Assembly: GCA_000431975.1 (NCBI GenBank)
Contig: HF988477.1
Coordinates: forward strand, 1-14,157
Reading direction: 5' to 3'
DNA length: 14,157 nt
Origin: Prevotella sp. CAG:924
GTDB taxonomy: Bacteria; Bacteroidota; Bacteroidia; Bacteroidales; Bacteroidaceae
Shown here: positions 6,942 through 14,157 of the stretch, piece after piece
Position numbering within the stretch: the first letter of the stretch is position 1
Layout of the letters: the number at the start of each line of letters is the position of its first letter
The notes under the pieces: model-generated
Seen by the model: the letters and a program-made list of their open reading frames with translations, nothing else
The model's database searches: none
Told to the model about the DNA's origin: nothing
Translations under genes and position numbers: made by a program

Positions 6942-8060
6942 TTAAAGCCCCCAATAGTCAGGATCAAGGACTGGCTCTATGCCTTGTTCTATTTTGTCGG
7001 GAAGATTGCAAAAGAAATCGATGCCCGTGCGTTGCTCCAAAACGCTGACAGGGATGGCATAGTCGATATAGTTGCGGTTGTTGTCCGATTTGTTGATATG
7101 TTCTGTCCAAAAGGCCAATGAGTGATAGGTGTCTGTCGACTTGTCATAGGCCAGTAGTGCCATATAGAAATATTTGGGCACACTATAGGGGTATGTCTTT
7201 GAGGTGTGGGAACCGTTGATCTTGGCTATTTCGTCAGCCGTATAGATTTGATCGGGATTATCGATCGTAGCACCTTTCACGACATAGAGTGTATCGCAGT
7301 TGGAGGCGAAATTGCGGACATAGGTCTCCAGATTATTCCAAAGCACTCCATTATGGTTCTGCCATTGGGGCTGCATGTTGGAGAGGTAGAATGTCTGTCT
7401 GTTTTGTTCCGTAGAACAGAGCCTGTCGCCGGAGGGACATAGATGTCCACGGCTGAATCCTGTGTTGGAATAGTCGCTCAGGGTGGTCTGATCCTCTTCA
7501 GGGATGTCCGGATCGGGTTGGAAGTCGTCTGTACGGCTGACGTTGTTTTTCATGTTGCCGGCATAGAACTCATAGCAGCTCCACCGGTTGGCTTTCTTTG
7601 TAGCGTCCCATTCGAGTGAATAGGTGATGCCATAGTCCTTGGTGCTGTGAGTTACTTCATAGGTCTTGTCTGTTCCCGTATAGAAATGCGGGAACTCCAG
7701 ACGCCATCCTTCGTTGTTTTGTGCCAGCTGGGTGCTGCCGTTCCTATTGTCGTTTTGTGTGATCGGTATATCCGGGTAGGTAGGAGTGGTAGGATAGGAG
7801 GAGTCGTTCTGATACCATGTCCACGATGTGATTTGCGAGCGCAGGAAGTCGCGGCTTTCTTTGCCTTTGCAGTACACCTTGATACCCAGCGTGTCGTTGT
7901 CGGGAGTAAGGACGATGCGTGCCGAGTCAATCTCGTCTTGGATGAATCTGACGGTTTGCCCATTCTTTAAGGTGATATCTTTGGGAAGCCGCTGGGTTTG
8001 TGCCTGGATACCGGTAAAGGTGAGGGCACAGATGACCGTGAGGAGTATGTTTCGTTTCAT
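6942..8060 (-). CDS. Secreted DNA/RNA non-specific endonuclease (Serratia nuclease-like, Endonuclease_NS)
   Basis: A 372-residue protein with an N-terminal signal peptide MKRNILLTVICALTFTGIQAQ, so it is exported to the periplasm, surface or medium. Residues 26-82 form a small beta-rich region (LKNGQTVRFIQDEID...) seen in Prevotella-type secreted proteins. Residues 118-365 are the beta-beta-alpha-metal nuclease domain. The catalytic motif is SRGHLCPSGDR with His206, followed by LSNMQPQWQNHNGVLWNNLE with Asn228, Asn237 and Glu245 aligning to Asn110, Asn119 and Glu127 of Serratia nuclease. The usual DRGH has Ser in place of Asp. The family cleaves DNA and RNA without sequence preference, using one divalent metal. 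The gene starts 6 bases after the stop of the preceding secreted-protein gene, so the two are probably co-transcribed. A role in nutrient scavenging or extracellular DNA breakdown is inferred. Confidence 0.9.
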   Translation of the reverse strand: MKRNILLTVICALTFTGIQAQTQRLPKDITLKNGQTVRFIQDEIDSARIVLTPDNDTLGIKVYCKGKESRDFLRSQITSWTWYQNDSSYPTTPTYPDIPITQNDNRNGSTQLAQNNEGWRLEFPHFYTGTDKTYEVTHSTKDYGITYSLEWDATKKANRWSCYEFYAGNMKNNVSRTDDFQPDPDIPEEDQTTLSDYSNTGFSRGHLCPSGDRLCSTEQNRQTFYLSNMQPQWQNHNGVLWNNLETYVRNFASNCDTLYVVKGATIDNPDQIYTADEIAKINGSHTSKTYPYSVPKYFYMALLAYDKSTDTYHSLAFWTEHINKSDNNRNYIDYAIPVSVLEQRTGIDFFCNLPDKIEQGIEPVLDPDYWGL

Positions 8061-8066
8061 GACGGA

Positions 8067-8948
8067 CTATTTCTTAAGTATTTTTTTGTTGTTCTTGATC
8101 AAGATGCCAGGGGTGTTGTCGCTGACACGCTGGCCGCTTATATTATAGGTATGGGTGTCATTGCCGGTTTTGTGGGAAGTGACCGGACAAATGGCTGTCA
8201 CATCGCCTTCTGTCACCGGATCGGCAATGATCAGGCGGTAGGACGATGTGTCGGTAGCAGGCTCCAGAAGAGTCTTATTGCCGGCCGAGCTCTTGATGGC
8301 TGTGATGTAGCCGGCGACATGTCGGTTGACGGTCATTTCAGGATTTGTGGTAAACCCGCGGAAATAGACCGTTCCCGATATATCTTTCAGACATACGTCA
8401 TCGTCGGTATTGACCACTCTGGCCATCTGTCCGTCGCTGAGATAGAGATTCACGCGGGTACCGTCATCTAAATGCTGGATCTCAGCGAGAGACGTCACGG
8501 AGGTGGAAGGCGTAGTGTCACCCTCATAAGTGACGGTCATTGTCTTGATCTGTTGGTTCGTCTTGACGGTGAACACGATGGTGCTGGCGGATCCTGACCA
8601 GGTTGAGGTGCCGTTGGCAGAGGTGTAATTGCCGTTGGAGGCGGTCATGGTTCCGCTGCCGTTAATGGTGATGGCGGTGATGTTGCCGGGTGCCGAGACC
8701 GTCATGGTTCCACCATTCTTGTAGATGCGGAGTGTACCGTTGAGGATTCTTGCCTTCGCTGTGCCTGTAGTGAAAGTGAAGGTCAGACCGCCCCAGTTGT
8801 AGGCTTGGCCGTCTTCAAATTCTTCGTCGGAGGAGAGCCCGATGGCTGCCAGACCCTCTTCGGTGTTAAAAGTATAAGTCACCTCCGCAGCGTTTATCCT
8901 TGTCAGGACAATAAAAAGCAATAGCAGTGTGGAGCAGATTTTTTTCAT
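8067..8948 (-). CDS. Secreted two-domain protein with Prevotella-type C-terminal tail, nuclease partner gene
   Basis: A 293-residue protein that I cannot assign to a named family. Residues 1-20 (MKKICSTLLLLFIVLTRINA) are a signal peptide. Residues 21-142 look like a beta-sandwich rich in Thr, Ser and Gly. Residues 150-245 (TSLAEIQHLDDGTRVNLYL..., then DVCLKDISGTVYFRGF) resemble the OB-fold-like nucleic-acid-associated domains found with Bacteroidetes extracellular nucleases. The tail TYNISGQRVSDNTPGILIKN plus a lysine-rich end is typical of C-terminal sorting or anchoring tails in this group. ATG 8948 is chosen because it begins the signal peptide; the longer frame to 9017 would start inside the prfC terminator hairpin. 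It precedes the nuclease gene by 6 bases, suggesting that the two products act together, perhaps in nucleic-acid binding and cleavage. That link is inference. Confidence 0.8.
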   Translation of the reverse strand: MKKICSTLLLLFIVLTRINAAEVTYTFNTEEGLAAIGLSSDEEFEDGQAYNWGGLTFTFTTGTAKARILNGTLRIYKNGGTMTVSAPGNITAITINGSGTMTASNGNYTSANGTSTWSGSASTIVFTVKTNQQIKTMTVTYEGDTTPSTSVTSLAEIQHLDDGTRVNLYLSDGQMARVVNTDDDVCLKDISGTVYFRGFTTNPEMTVNRHVAGYITAIKSSAGNKTLLEPATDTSSYRLIIADPVTEGDVTAICPVTSHKTGNDTHTYNISGQRVSDNTPGILIKNNKKILKK

Positions 8949-8985
8949 AGATGGTAGATTTATGTTGTTGGTCTGAAAATAAGTG

Positions 8986-9018
8986 CGTGCCGGACAAGCA
9001 GTGGCTTGGTCCGGCACG
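8986..9018 (-). terminator. Strong hairpin, likely terminator after prfC
   Basis: Arms 8986-8999 and 9004-9018 pair over 14 bp with a single bulged G (9008 or 9009) and loop AGTG (9000-9003); nine of the pairs are the GC-rich CGTGCCGGA/TCCGGCACG. In the minus-strand transcript it starts 5 bases after the prfC stop and is followed by a weak U-rich run (CACTTATTTTC). It leaves only 37 bases before the next ATG at 8948. Confidence 0.75.
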
Positions 9019-9023
9019 TATGA

Positions 9024-10610
9024 TTAGAATTCCGAGGTAAAGTGGAATTTGATGTGTTCGAAATCTTGTTGGGCCATCGAAAGGACATAGCCCGAATCGG
9101 CCAGAAAGACGTCACGTCCCTCACGGTCCTTGGCCATATACTGGTATTTACGGCGTTTGAAGTTATCGAGCTCTTCCTGGTCATCACTCTCTATCCAGCA
9201 AGCCTTGTAGAGGTGGACAGGCTCCCAACGACACTTGGCGTTGTATTCATGCTCGAGTCGGTATTGGATCACCTCAAACTGCAGCTGACCGACAGTTCCG
9301 ACGATGCGCCGGTTGTTGAACTGGTTGACAAAGAGCTGGGCGACGCCTTCGTTCATCAGCTGTTCCAGACCTTTGTAGAACTGCTTTGACTTCATCGGGT
9401 CATCATTCTCAATATATTTGAAAAGCTCCGGTGAGAAGGATGGCAGTCCGCGGAAATGGAGCTCTTCGCCTTCTGTGAGCGTATCGCCGATTTTGAATGT
9501 CTCATTGTCGGGCAGTCCTACGATGTCGCCGGGGTAGGCCTCGTCAACAGTGCTCTTGCGCTGGGCCATGAATTGTGTGGGCGAGGAGAACCGTAAGGTC
9601 TTGCCCAGACGGACATGGTAGTAGGGGGTATTGCGCACGAACTTTCCTGAGCAGATCTTGCAGAAGGCGATACATGAGCGGTGATTCGGATCGATGTTGG
9701 CGGTGATCTTGAAGATGAAGCCGGTGAACTTAGGCTCCGTAGGCAGAACCTCGCGCTCTTCGGCCTTGGTGGGCTTAGGTGAGGGGGCTATTTCTACGAA
9801 GCAGTCAAGAAGCTCCTGGACACCGAAGTTGTTCAGAGCCGAACCGAAGAATACAGGTGCGGTCTTGGCAGCGCGGTAATCTTCCACATCGAAGTCGGGA
9901 TAGACGCCATCTACCAGCTCCAACTCCTCGCGCAGACGTTCTGCCTCGTCCTCGCCGACATGCTGTGCAAGTTCTGGGCTTTGGATATCTACCTCCACCT
10001 TCTCTGTCACACGTTGTTTGTTGGGGGTGAAGAGATTGAGCTTGTGCTCATAGATATTGTAGACGCCTTTGAACTTGATGCCCTGACCGATCGGCCATGA
10101 CAGCGGGCGGACGTGGATCTGCAGCTCTTGTTCCAGCTCGTCGAGCAGGTCGAAGGGGTCGCGTCCCTCACGGTCCATCTTATTGACGAAGATGATCACA
10201 GGCGTATTGCGCATGCGGCAGACCTCCATCAGCTTGCGTGTCTGAGCCTCCACACCTTTGGCGGAATCGACGACGATGATAGCAGAGTCGACGGCTGTCA
10301 GCGTGCGGTAGGTATCTTCTGCGAAGTCCTGGTGACCTGGCGTGTCGAGGATGTTGATCTTGTATGGCTCACCCGTCTTGTCCTCGGGCAGATAGTCGAA
10401 CTCCATCACAGAGGTAGACACGGAGATACCACGTTGCTTCTCAATGTCCATCCAGTCGGAAGTTGCTGTCTTGCGGATCTTGTTGTTCTTCACGGCACCG
10501 GCCACCTGGATCTGTCCTCCAAAGAGAAGGAATTTCTCGGTCAGGGTGGTCTTACCGGCATCAGGGTGGGAGATGATGGCGAATGTGCGCCTGCGTTGTA
10601 TTTCGTTCAT
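9024..10610 (-). CDS. prfC: Peptide chain release factor 3 (RF3)
   Basis: A 528-residue translational GTPase, nearly identical in length to E. coli RF3 (529). It removes RF1 or RF2 from the ribosome after peptide release and also contributes to post-peptidyl-transfer quality control. The GTPase motifs are complete: SHPDAGKT (14-21, P-loop), the switch I region around QRGISVSTSVM (59-69), DTPGH (89-93) and NKMD (143-146). The RF3-specific C-terminal half follows, with GLPSFSPELF and EVIQYRLEHEYNAKCRWEP. ATG 10610 gives the normal N-terminus MNEIQRRRTFAIISHPDAGK. It lies 45 bases downstream of rmlD on the same strand and is followed by a strong hairpin, so it is probably the last gene of its transcript. 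Confidence 0.96.
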   Translation of the reverse strand: MNEIQRRRTFAIISHPDAGKTTLTEKFLLFGGQIQVAGAVKNNKIRKTATSDWMDIEKQRGISVSTSVMEFDYLPEDKTGEPYKINILDTPGHQDFAEDTYRTLTAVDSAIIVVDSAKGVEAQTRKLMEVCRMRNTPVIIFVNKMDREGRDPFDLLDELEQELQIHVRPLSWPIGQGIKFKGVYNIYEHKLNLFTPNKQRVTEKVEVDIQSPELAQHVGEDEAERLREELELVDGVYPDFDVEDYRAAKTAPVFFGSALNNFGVQELLDCFVEIAPSPKPTKAEEREVLPTEPKFTGFIFKITANIDPNHRSCIAFCKICSGKFVRNTPYYHVRLGKTLRFSSPTQFMAQRKSTVDEAYPGDIVGLPDNETFKIGDTLTEGEELHFRGLPSFSPELFKYIENDDPMKSKQFYKGLEQLMNEGVAQLFVNQFNNRRIVGTVGQLQFEVIQYRLEHEYNAKCRWEPVHLYKACWIESDDQEELDNFKRRKYQYMAKDREGRDVFLADSGYVLSMAQQDFEHIKFHFTSEF

Positions 10611-10655
10611 TGAAAAATGGAGATAAAATGATAAGTGATATTACTGTCCGGGCCT

Positions 10656-11528
10656 TTATTTCATGTTGGCCATGCAGACTTTGAGAGAGTCTTCCCAATA
10701 GGGCACGTGTATCCCGAACGTCTCTTTGATTTTTGTCTTGTCGAGTACGGAGTAGGCCGGCCGTTTTACAGGCGAGGGATATTCATCGCTATGGCAGGGC
10801 AGGATGTCGCAGTGGTCATGGCCGGATAGCTCAGCGATCTTCTTCGTGAAGTCAAACCATGAGGTGACGCCCTCATTGCTGAAATGGTAGATGCCGGAGT
10901 GGCCTTTGTAGGCTCCGTCTTCTACGATCTGCATGATGGCACGGGCCAGGTCGAGGGCATAGGTCGGCGTGCCGGTCTGGTCGAATACTACTTTGAGCTG
11001 AGGCTTCGTCGAGGTGAGTTGAAGCATTGTCTTGACGAAGTTGTGGCCAAACTCTGAATAGAGCCAGGCGGTGCGGAGGATGATGTAGTCGCATCCCGTT
11101 GCCATGATGTTCTGCTCGCCATGGAGCTTTGTCAGTCCGTAGACACCCGTCGGCGTGCCTTTCTGGTCCTCGCGGCAAGGCGTGTTATAAGGGTCGCCAC
11201 CGAACACATAGTCGGTGGAGATGTGTACCAGTAGTCCGCCTACTTCTTTCATGGCCTGCGCCAGCAGTCCGGGAGCCTTGGCATTGAGTGTCTCCACGAT
11301 GTCACCGGCGGTCTCGGCTTTGTCTACATTGGTCCAGGCAGCACAGTTGATGATACATCCGATCTTCTCCTCTGCTACGATGGTGCGGATGGCCTCTTGG
11401 TCAGTGATGTCTAACGGACGGTAGCCGTCGCATACGTCAGTAAATATGAAATGATGCTTCGAGGTCTTGGCGACAAGCTGCATCTCGTTGCCCAACTGGC
11501 CATTGGCACCGGTAACTAATATGTTCAT
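10656..11528 (-). CDS. rmlD: dTDP-4-dehydrorhamnose reductase (RmlD)
   Basis: A 290-residue short-chain dehydrogenase/reductase that catalyses the last step of dTDP-L-rhamnose synthesis, NAD(P)H-dependent reduction of dTDP-4-dehydro-L-rhamnose, in the cytoplasm. Visible are the Rossmann motif GANGQLG (7-13), INCAAWTNVDKAE, STDYVFGG (104-111), the catalytic YGLTK (Tyr130, Lys134), LRTAWLYSEFG and a substrate-binding RPAYSVLD near the C-terminus. ATG 11528 is preferred over an upstream in-frame TTG at 11540, which lies inside the end of the previous gene. It begins 4 bases after the stop of the DUF4924-like gene, suggesting translational coupling. rmlA, rmlB and rmlC are not in the window. Confidence 0.94.
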   Translation of the reverse strand: MNILVTGANGQLGNEMQLVAKTSKHHFIFTDVCDGYRPLDITDQEAIRTIVAEEKIGCIINCAAWTNVDKAETAGDIVETLNAKAPGLLAQAMKEVGGLLVHISTDYVFGGDPYNTPCREDQKGTPTGVYGLTKLHGEQNIMATGCDYIILRTAWLYSEFGHNFVKTMLQLTSTKPQLKVVFDQTGTPTYALDLARAIMQIVEDGAYKGHSGIYHFSNEGVTSWFDFTKKIAELSGHDHCDILPCHSDEYPSPVKRPAYSVLDKTKIKETFGIHVPYWEDSLKVCMANMK

Positions 11529-11532
11529 TGTA

Positions 11533-12075
11533 TTATTCAAATTTCAGTCCTTCTGTGCGGTCTTTGATGTAATAGTCGCTGAGCATGCCGATAAATGTCG
11601 AAATCTCTTTCACGGCATGCTCCGTCTCTGGAGAGAGTTGCTTCTTTTGCAGGCGCAACATCATCACGCCGTAGAGCGCGTCCAGACAGGTCTCTATCTC
11701 CGACACGTCGCGGTCACCTTTGTTGCGGAGCTCCACGATGAAAGGCAGCACTTTATAGTACTCAGCGTTATAAAAAGGAAATTTCGTGGACTGGAGCAGC
11801 TGGTTGTGCAGGTCGAGCATGTCTTGTATCAATATCTTGTTGATGTTCAGATGACCTTTTTCCCGGCAGCCTTCCTCATTCATCATCCGGATGAGATTGC
11901 CGAACCAGTCGGTTTCTTCCTCTTTCTGCTCGTCGGAATATTGGAACTTGTCGATATATTCGTGGCGGATGCGTGACAGGGAACACCCATAGGCGCGTAT
12001 GGTGTCTTCGATCTGCCACATATATAAGATATACTCCGCTATTGATTTCTTGCGGATCTCTTGGGCTATAAACAT
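11533..12075 (-). CDS. DUF4924-like conserved protein of unknown function
   Basis: A 180-residue, largely helical, charged protein with no signal peptide or membrane span. It resembles the DUF4924 proteins of Bacteroidetes: MFIAQEIRKKSIAEYILYMW at the N-terminus, then QIEDTIRAYG, and a long helical middle with LNINKILIQDMLDLHNQLL (about 76-94). No catalytic motif can be seen. It sits 12 bases after the LysE-family gene and 4 bases before rmlD, so it is almost certainly co-transcribed with them. The family assignment is from memory of the sequence pattern; no function can be given. The short spacings and cytoplasmic character suggest an intracellular accessory role. Confidence 0.8.
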   Translation of the reverse strand: MFIAQEIRKKSIAEYILYMWQIEDTIRAYGCSLSRIRHEYIDKFQYSDEQKEEETDWFGNLIRMMNEEGCREKGHLNINKILIQDMLDLHNQLLQSTKFPFYNAEYYKVLPFIVELRNKGDRDVSEIETCLDALYGVMMLRLQKKQLSPETEHAVKEISTFIGMLSDYYIKDRTEGLKFE

Positions 12076-12087
12076 AAATGCGTGTCG

Positions 12088-12750
12088 TTAATAGTGGAAA
12101 GTGTACAGATTGAATACCGTACCGATGAGTACGATGAGTGAGAAGATGATGACGATGGAACCGATGGCCTTGTTGATGATGCGAATGCCGTTATCGTCAA
12201 ATTTGCCACGGATCTTGTCAATCAGCCATGTGAGCCCATACCACCAGCACAGTGCACCACAGATGACACTCATGTAGCCGAGGGTCATTTCTATGGGGTG
12301 GTTAGGGACGACGAAAGCAAACTGTGCATACGTACCCATGAAAAGGAAGATGATCGTCGGGTTGCTGAATGTGAGCAGAAAGGCCGTGATGAAATTGTGC
12401 ATGAGCGTACCCCGTTTGTTTCCGCTGATATGGATCTTGCGGGTAGGGTCGCTCTGCCAGCAATAAACGCCGAAGAGAAGCAGAACGACGCTGCCTACTA
12501 TCTGCAACCAGAATTTGTTGGTGGGATTGGTGATAAGGTCCATCACGAAACTCATGCCGAGTCCCGTGATCATGGCGTAGATGATATCGCTCAACGACGC
12601 ACCTACTCCTGTCACAAAGCCATACCAACGACCCTTACGCAGTGTGCGCTGGATGCAGAGCACACCCACAGGACCCATCGGCGCCGAAGCGATGATGCCA
12701 ATGAGAAATCCTTTAAGGATCATCATGAGTAAATCTATATGAAATGGCAT
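12088..12750 (-). CDS. LysE/RhtB-family membrane exporter
   Basis: A 220-residue integral inner-membrane protein with about six hydrophobic segments, expected for LysE-superfamily exporters of amino acids or related small molecules. The family hallmark is near the N-terminus: GIIASAPMGPVGVLCIQRTL (about 18-37), then GVGASLSDIIYAMITGLG. A polar stretch (100-117, SDPTRKIHISGNKRGT) is followed by TFSNPTIIFLF, another conserved LysE segment. ATG 12750 is chosen because the longer frame would start with TTG at 12762 inside the promoter. ATG 12726 or 12723 (MMILKGFLIG) are possible alternatives. It is the first gene of the run LysE, DUF4924, rmlD, prfC. The substrate cannot be predicted. Confidence 0.88.
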   Translation of the reverse strand: MPFHIDLLMMILKGFLIGIIASAPMGPVGVLCIQRTLRKGRWYGFVTGVGASLSDIIYAMITGLGMSFVMDLITNPTNKFWLQIVGSVVLLLFGVYCWQSDPTRKIHISGNKRGTLMHNFITAFLLTFSNPTIIFLFMGTYAQFAFVVPNHPIEMTLGYMSVICGALCWWYGLTWLIDKIRGKFDDNGIRIINKAIGSIVIIFSLIVLIGTVFNLYTFHY

Positions 12751-12759
12751 AACAATTTG

Positions 12760-12790
12760 CAAAGGTACTCTATTTTAGCCTAACCACAAA
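12760..12790 (-). promoter_or_regulatory. Near-consensus Bacteroidetes promoter of the LysE-DUF4924-rmlD-prfC run
   Basis: Minus strand: TTTG (12790-12787), exactly 19 bases, then TACCTTTG (12767-12760), matching TAnnTTTG fully. Its -7 box ends only 9 bases before ATG 12750, so the mRNA would start within a few bases of that codon or at it. This is the best promoter match in the window. Confidence 0.75.
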
Positions 12791-12802
12791 GAGAATTGTG
12801 AT

Positions 12803-14157
12803 TTATTCCGCCGAGAAGTCTGCCACGAGCTTTCGGTACATGCTGTACAGGCGTGTCCGGCTGATGTATCCCTGAAGCTGATTGTTGATGTTGATCACCG
12901 GCAGGAAATTGGCTCCGGTCTGCTCGAATTTCTTCATGACGTCCGTCATGGGCTCATTGCCATAGAGGATCGTGGGTACGGGGGTCATGATCTGGTTGAC
13001 GGTGAACCGCTGGTAGAGCTCCGTACGGAACATGATGTTGCGGATCTTCATGATGTCGATCTCACCGAGCAGCTGATTGGCATTGTCCACCACCGGCAGA
13101 TAGCTTGTCTCGCTGTTGCTGATGACATGGACGAGACGGCTGAGCGGCATCTCCGGCGGTACGCTGGTGAAGTCTTTCTCAATGATGGAGTCCATGCTCA
13201 TCAGGGTGAGGACACTCTTGTCGGTATGGTGGGTGAGGAGCTTGCCTTCACGGGCCAGACGCATGGCATAGATGCTGTGGGGCTCGAAGATGCTGATCAC
13301 CATTACGCTGACGACGGAAACGATAATCAGTGGCATAAACAGCTGGTAGCCGCCGGTGATCTCTGCAATGAGGAAGATACCTGTAAGCGGTGCATGCATC
13401 ACGCCGGCCATGGCGCCGGCCATGCCCATGAGAGTGAAATTCTTTTCGGATACGTAAACGCCTATGTCGTTCATGTTCCAGAGACGTGCGAAGAAGAAAC
13501 CGGCAAAGCCGCCGACAAACAGGGAGGGCGCGAAAGTACCGCCGCAACCTCCGGCACCGTTGGTCGAAGAGGTAGCGACAATCTTTGTCAGCATGACAAG
13601 TCCGATATACACGACGAGGACGACGGCATTGTCTGATCCGGCGAACAGCGAGCCGTTCATCACCTGATTCCAGTCGGCCTCAGTGCGTCCGTTGAGCAGG
13701 ATGTTCAGGGAGCTGTATCCTTCTCCATAAAGGGAAGGAAAGAGGAAGATGATGATGCTCAGCGTCAGTCCTCCAATGATCAGCTTAATGTAGGGCCGTT
13801 CTTTCATCCTGGCAAAAAATCCCTCACAGGTCGTCATCATACGGATGAAATAAAGGCTGATAAGTCCGCAGAACACGCCCAGCAGGATAGTGGCGGGAAT
13901 ACGCTCGACACTCCATGCTCCGTCGAGATGGAAGGTGAAAAGGGTTGAGTCGCCTGTAAAGATATAGGAGAACACGTCGGCGGTGATGCTTGCCGTGAGG
14001 ATGGGGACGAGCGACGCCATGGTCAGGTCGATCATCAGCACTTCAAGCGTGAATACCAGTCCGGCGATGGGCGCCTTGAAGATGCCGGCAATGGCGGCAG
14101 CCGCACCGCAGCCTACCATCAGCATCAGCGTCTTGTTGTTGCGTCGGAAGAGCTGTC
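12803..14157 (-). CDS. ClC-family chloride channel/transporter with two C-terminal CBS domains, N-terminus off window
   Basis: Only the C-terminal 450 residues are present; the frame runs open past the right edge, so the ATG at 14125 is not the true start. The segment GCGAAAAIAGIFKAPIAGLV matches the ClC helix carrying the FNAPLAG motif of E. coli ClcA. Further on come GGCGGTFAPSLFVGGFAG (the GxFxP selectivity-filter motif), GMAGAMAGVMHAPLTGIFLI, and the conserved tyrosine in HSIYAMRLAREGK. The last 120 residues hold two CBS domains (around MDSIIEKDFTSVPPEMPLS and VNQIMTPVPTILYGNEPM), which in this family bind adenine nucleotides and regulate gating. The family moves chloride across the inner membrane, as a channel or as a chloride/proton antiporter. 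The residue equivalent to the ClcA proton glutamate E203 is Val (VFTLEVLM), as in ClC channels. The GREGP gating motif lies outside the window. Confidence 0.92.
   Translation of the reverse strand, partial: QLFRRNNKTLMLMVGCGAAAAIAGIFKAPIAGLVFTLEVLMIDLTMASLVPILTASITADVFSYIFTGDSTLFTFHLDGAWSVERIPATILLGVFCGLISLYFIRMMTTCEGFFARMKERPYIKLIIGGLTLSIIIFLFPSLYGEGYSSLNILLNGRTEADWNQVMNGSLFAGSDNAVVLVVYIGLVMLTKIVATSSTNGAGGCGGTFAPSLFVGGFAGFFFARLWNMNDIGVYVSEKNFTLMGMAGAMAGVMHAPLTGIFLIAEITGGYQLFMPLIIVSVVSVMVISIFEPHSIYAMRLAREGKLLTHHTDKSVLTLMSMDSIIEKDFTSVPPEMPLSRLVHVISNSETSYLPVVDNANQLLGEIDIMKIRNIMFRTELYQRFTVNQIMTPVPTILYGNEPMTDVMKKFEQTGANFLPVININNQLQGYISRTRLYSMYRKLVADFSAE

Noticed and set aside
6613..6967. Short open frames on both strands in the gene-free stretch (66-82 codons)
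   Set aside because: They overlap one another and the flanking genes, show no domain or start signal, and cover the promoter and hairpins.
7652..7970. Open frames of about 105 codons on both strands within the nuclease gene
   Set aside because: They are out-of-frame shadows of a gene with a signal peptide and intact catalytic residues.
8949..9017. N-terminal extension of the secreted protein to 9017
   Set aside because: It begins inside the prfC terminator hairpin and would bury the signal peptide that starts at ATG 8948.
1..14157. CRISPR array, transposon, phage genes, tRNA or rRNA, toxin-antitoxin or defence system
   Set aside because: I looked for regular spaced repeats, transposase motifs, terminal repeats and cloverleaf structures and saw none that held up; the genes present are largely core functions.

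Overview
The window looks like chromosomal DNA from a Bacteroidales bacterium, most like the Prevotellaceae. The evidence is indirect but consistent. Several starts are preceded by Bacteroidetes-type promoters (TTTG, about 18-20 bases, then TAnnTTTG) rather than sigma70 boxes. Shine-Dalgarno sequences are mostly absent. A DUF4924-like protein is present, and one secreted protein ends in the GQRV...GI.IKN.KK tail common in this group. All genes but one lie on the minus strand. Base composition looks even by eye, and I see no insertion sequence, prophage, CRISPR array, tRNA or rRNA. Most of the window is ordinary core genome.

Layout from left to right: (1) 1-2308, nearly complete malic enzyme fused to a phosphotransacetylase-like domain (maeB type), minus strand. 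(2) 2309-2455, divergent promoter region. (3) 2456-3115, TetR-family regulator, the only plus-strand gene. (4) 3117-3148, two-way terminator filling the gap between convergent genes. (5) 3151-4815 and 4952-6616, two tandem paralogous AMP-forming acyl-CoA synthetases of identical length (554 aa), separated by a 136-base spacer. That spacer holds a striking three-way-junction-like RNA/DNA structure (4862-4937). (6) 6617-6941, a gene-free stretch with the promoter of the upstream synthetase gene and a perfect 12-bp inverted repeat. (7) 6942-8060 and 8067-8948, a two-gene unit of a secreted non-specific endonuclease and a secreted two-domain protein. (8) 8986-9018, strong hairpin, probably the prfC terminator. 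(9) 9024-12750, a tightly packed minus-strand run: LysE-family exporter, DUF4924-like protein, dTDP-4-dehydrorhamnose reductase (rmlD) and peptide chain release factor 3 (prfC), read from a near-consensus promoter at 12760-12790. (10) 12803 to the right edge, ClC-family chloride channel/transporter with two C-terminal CBS domains, N-terminus cut off.

Functionally, the left part is central carbon and acyl-CoA metabolism (malate to pyruvate plus NADPH; fatty-acid activation) around a TetR regulator that could control its divergent neighbour. The middle is a small secreted nucleic-acid-degrading unit. The right part combines membrane transport, sugar-nucleotide synthesis and translation termination. 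The items most worth checking are the structured spacer with two mutually exclusive pairings, the apparent loss of the usual A10 lysine in both synthetases, the channel-type valine in the ClC protein, and the almost leaderless LysE-family gene. I found no convincing undescribed multi-gene system.
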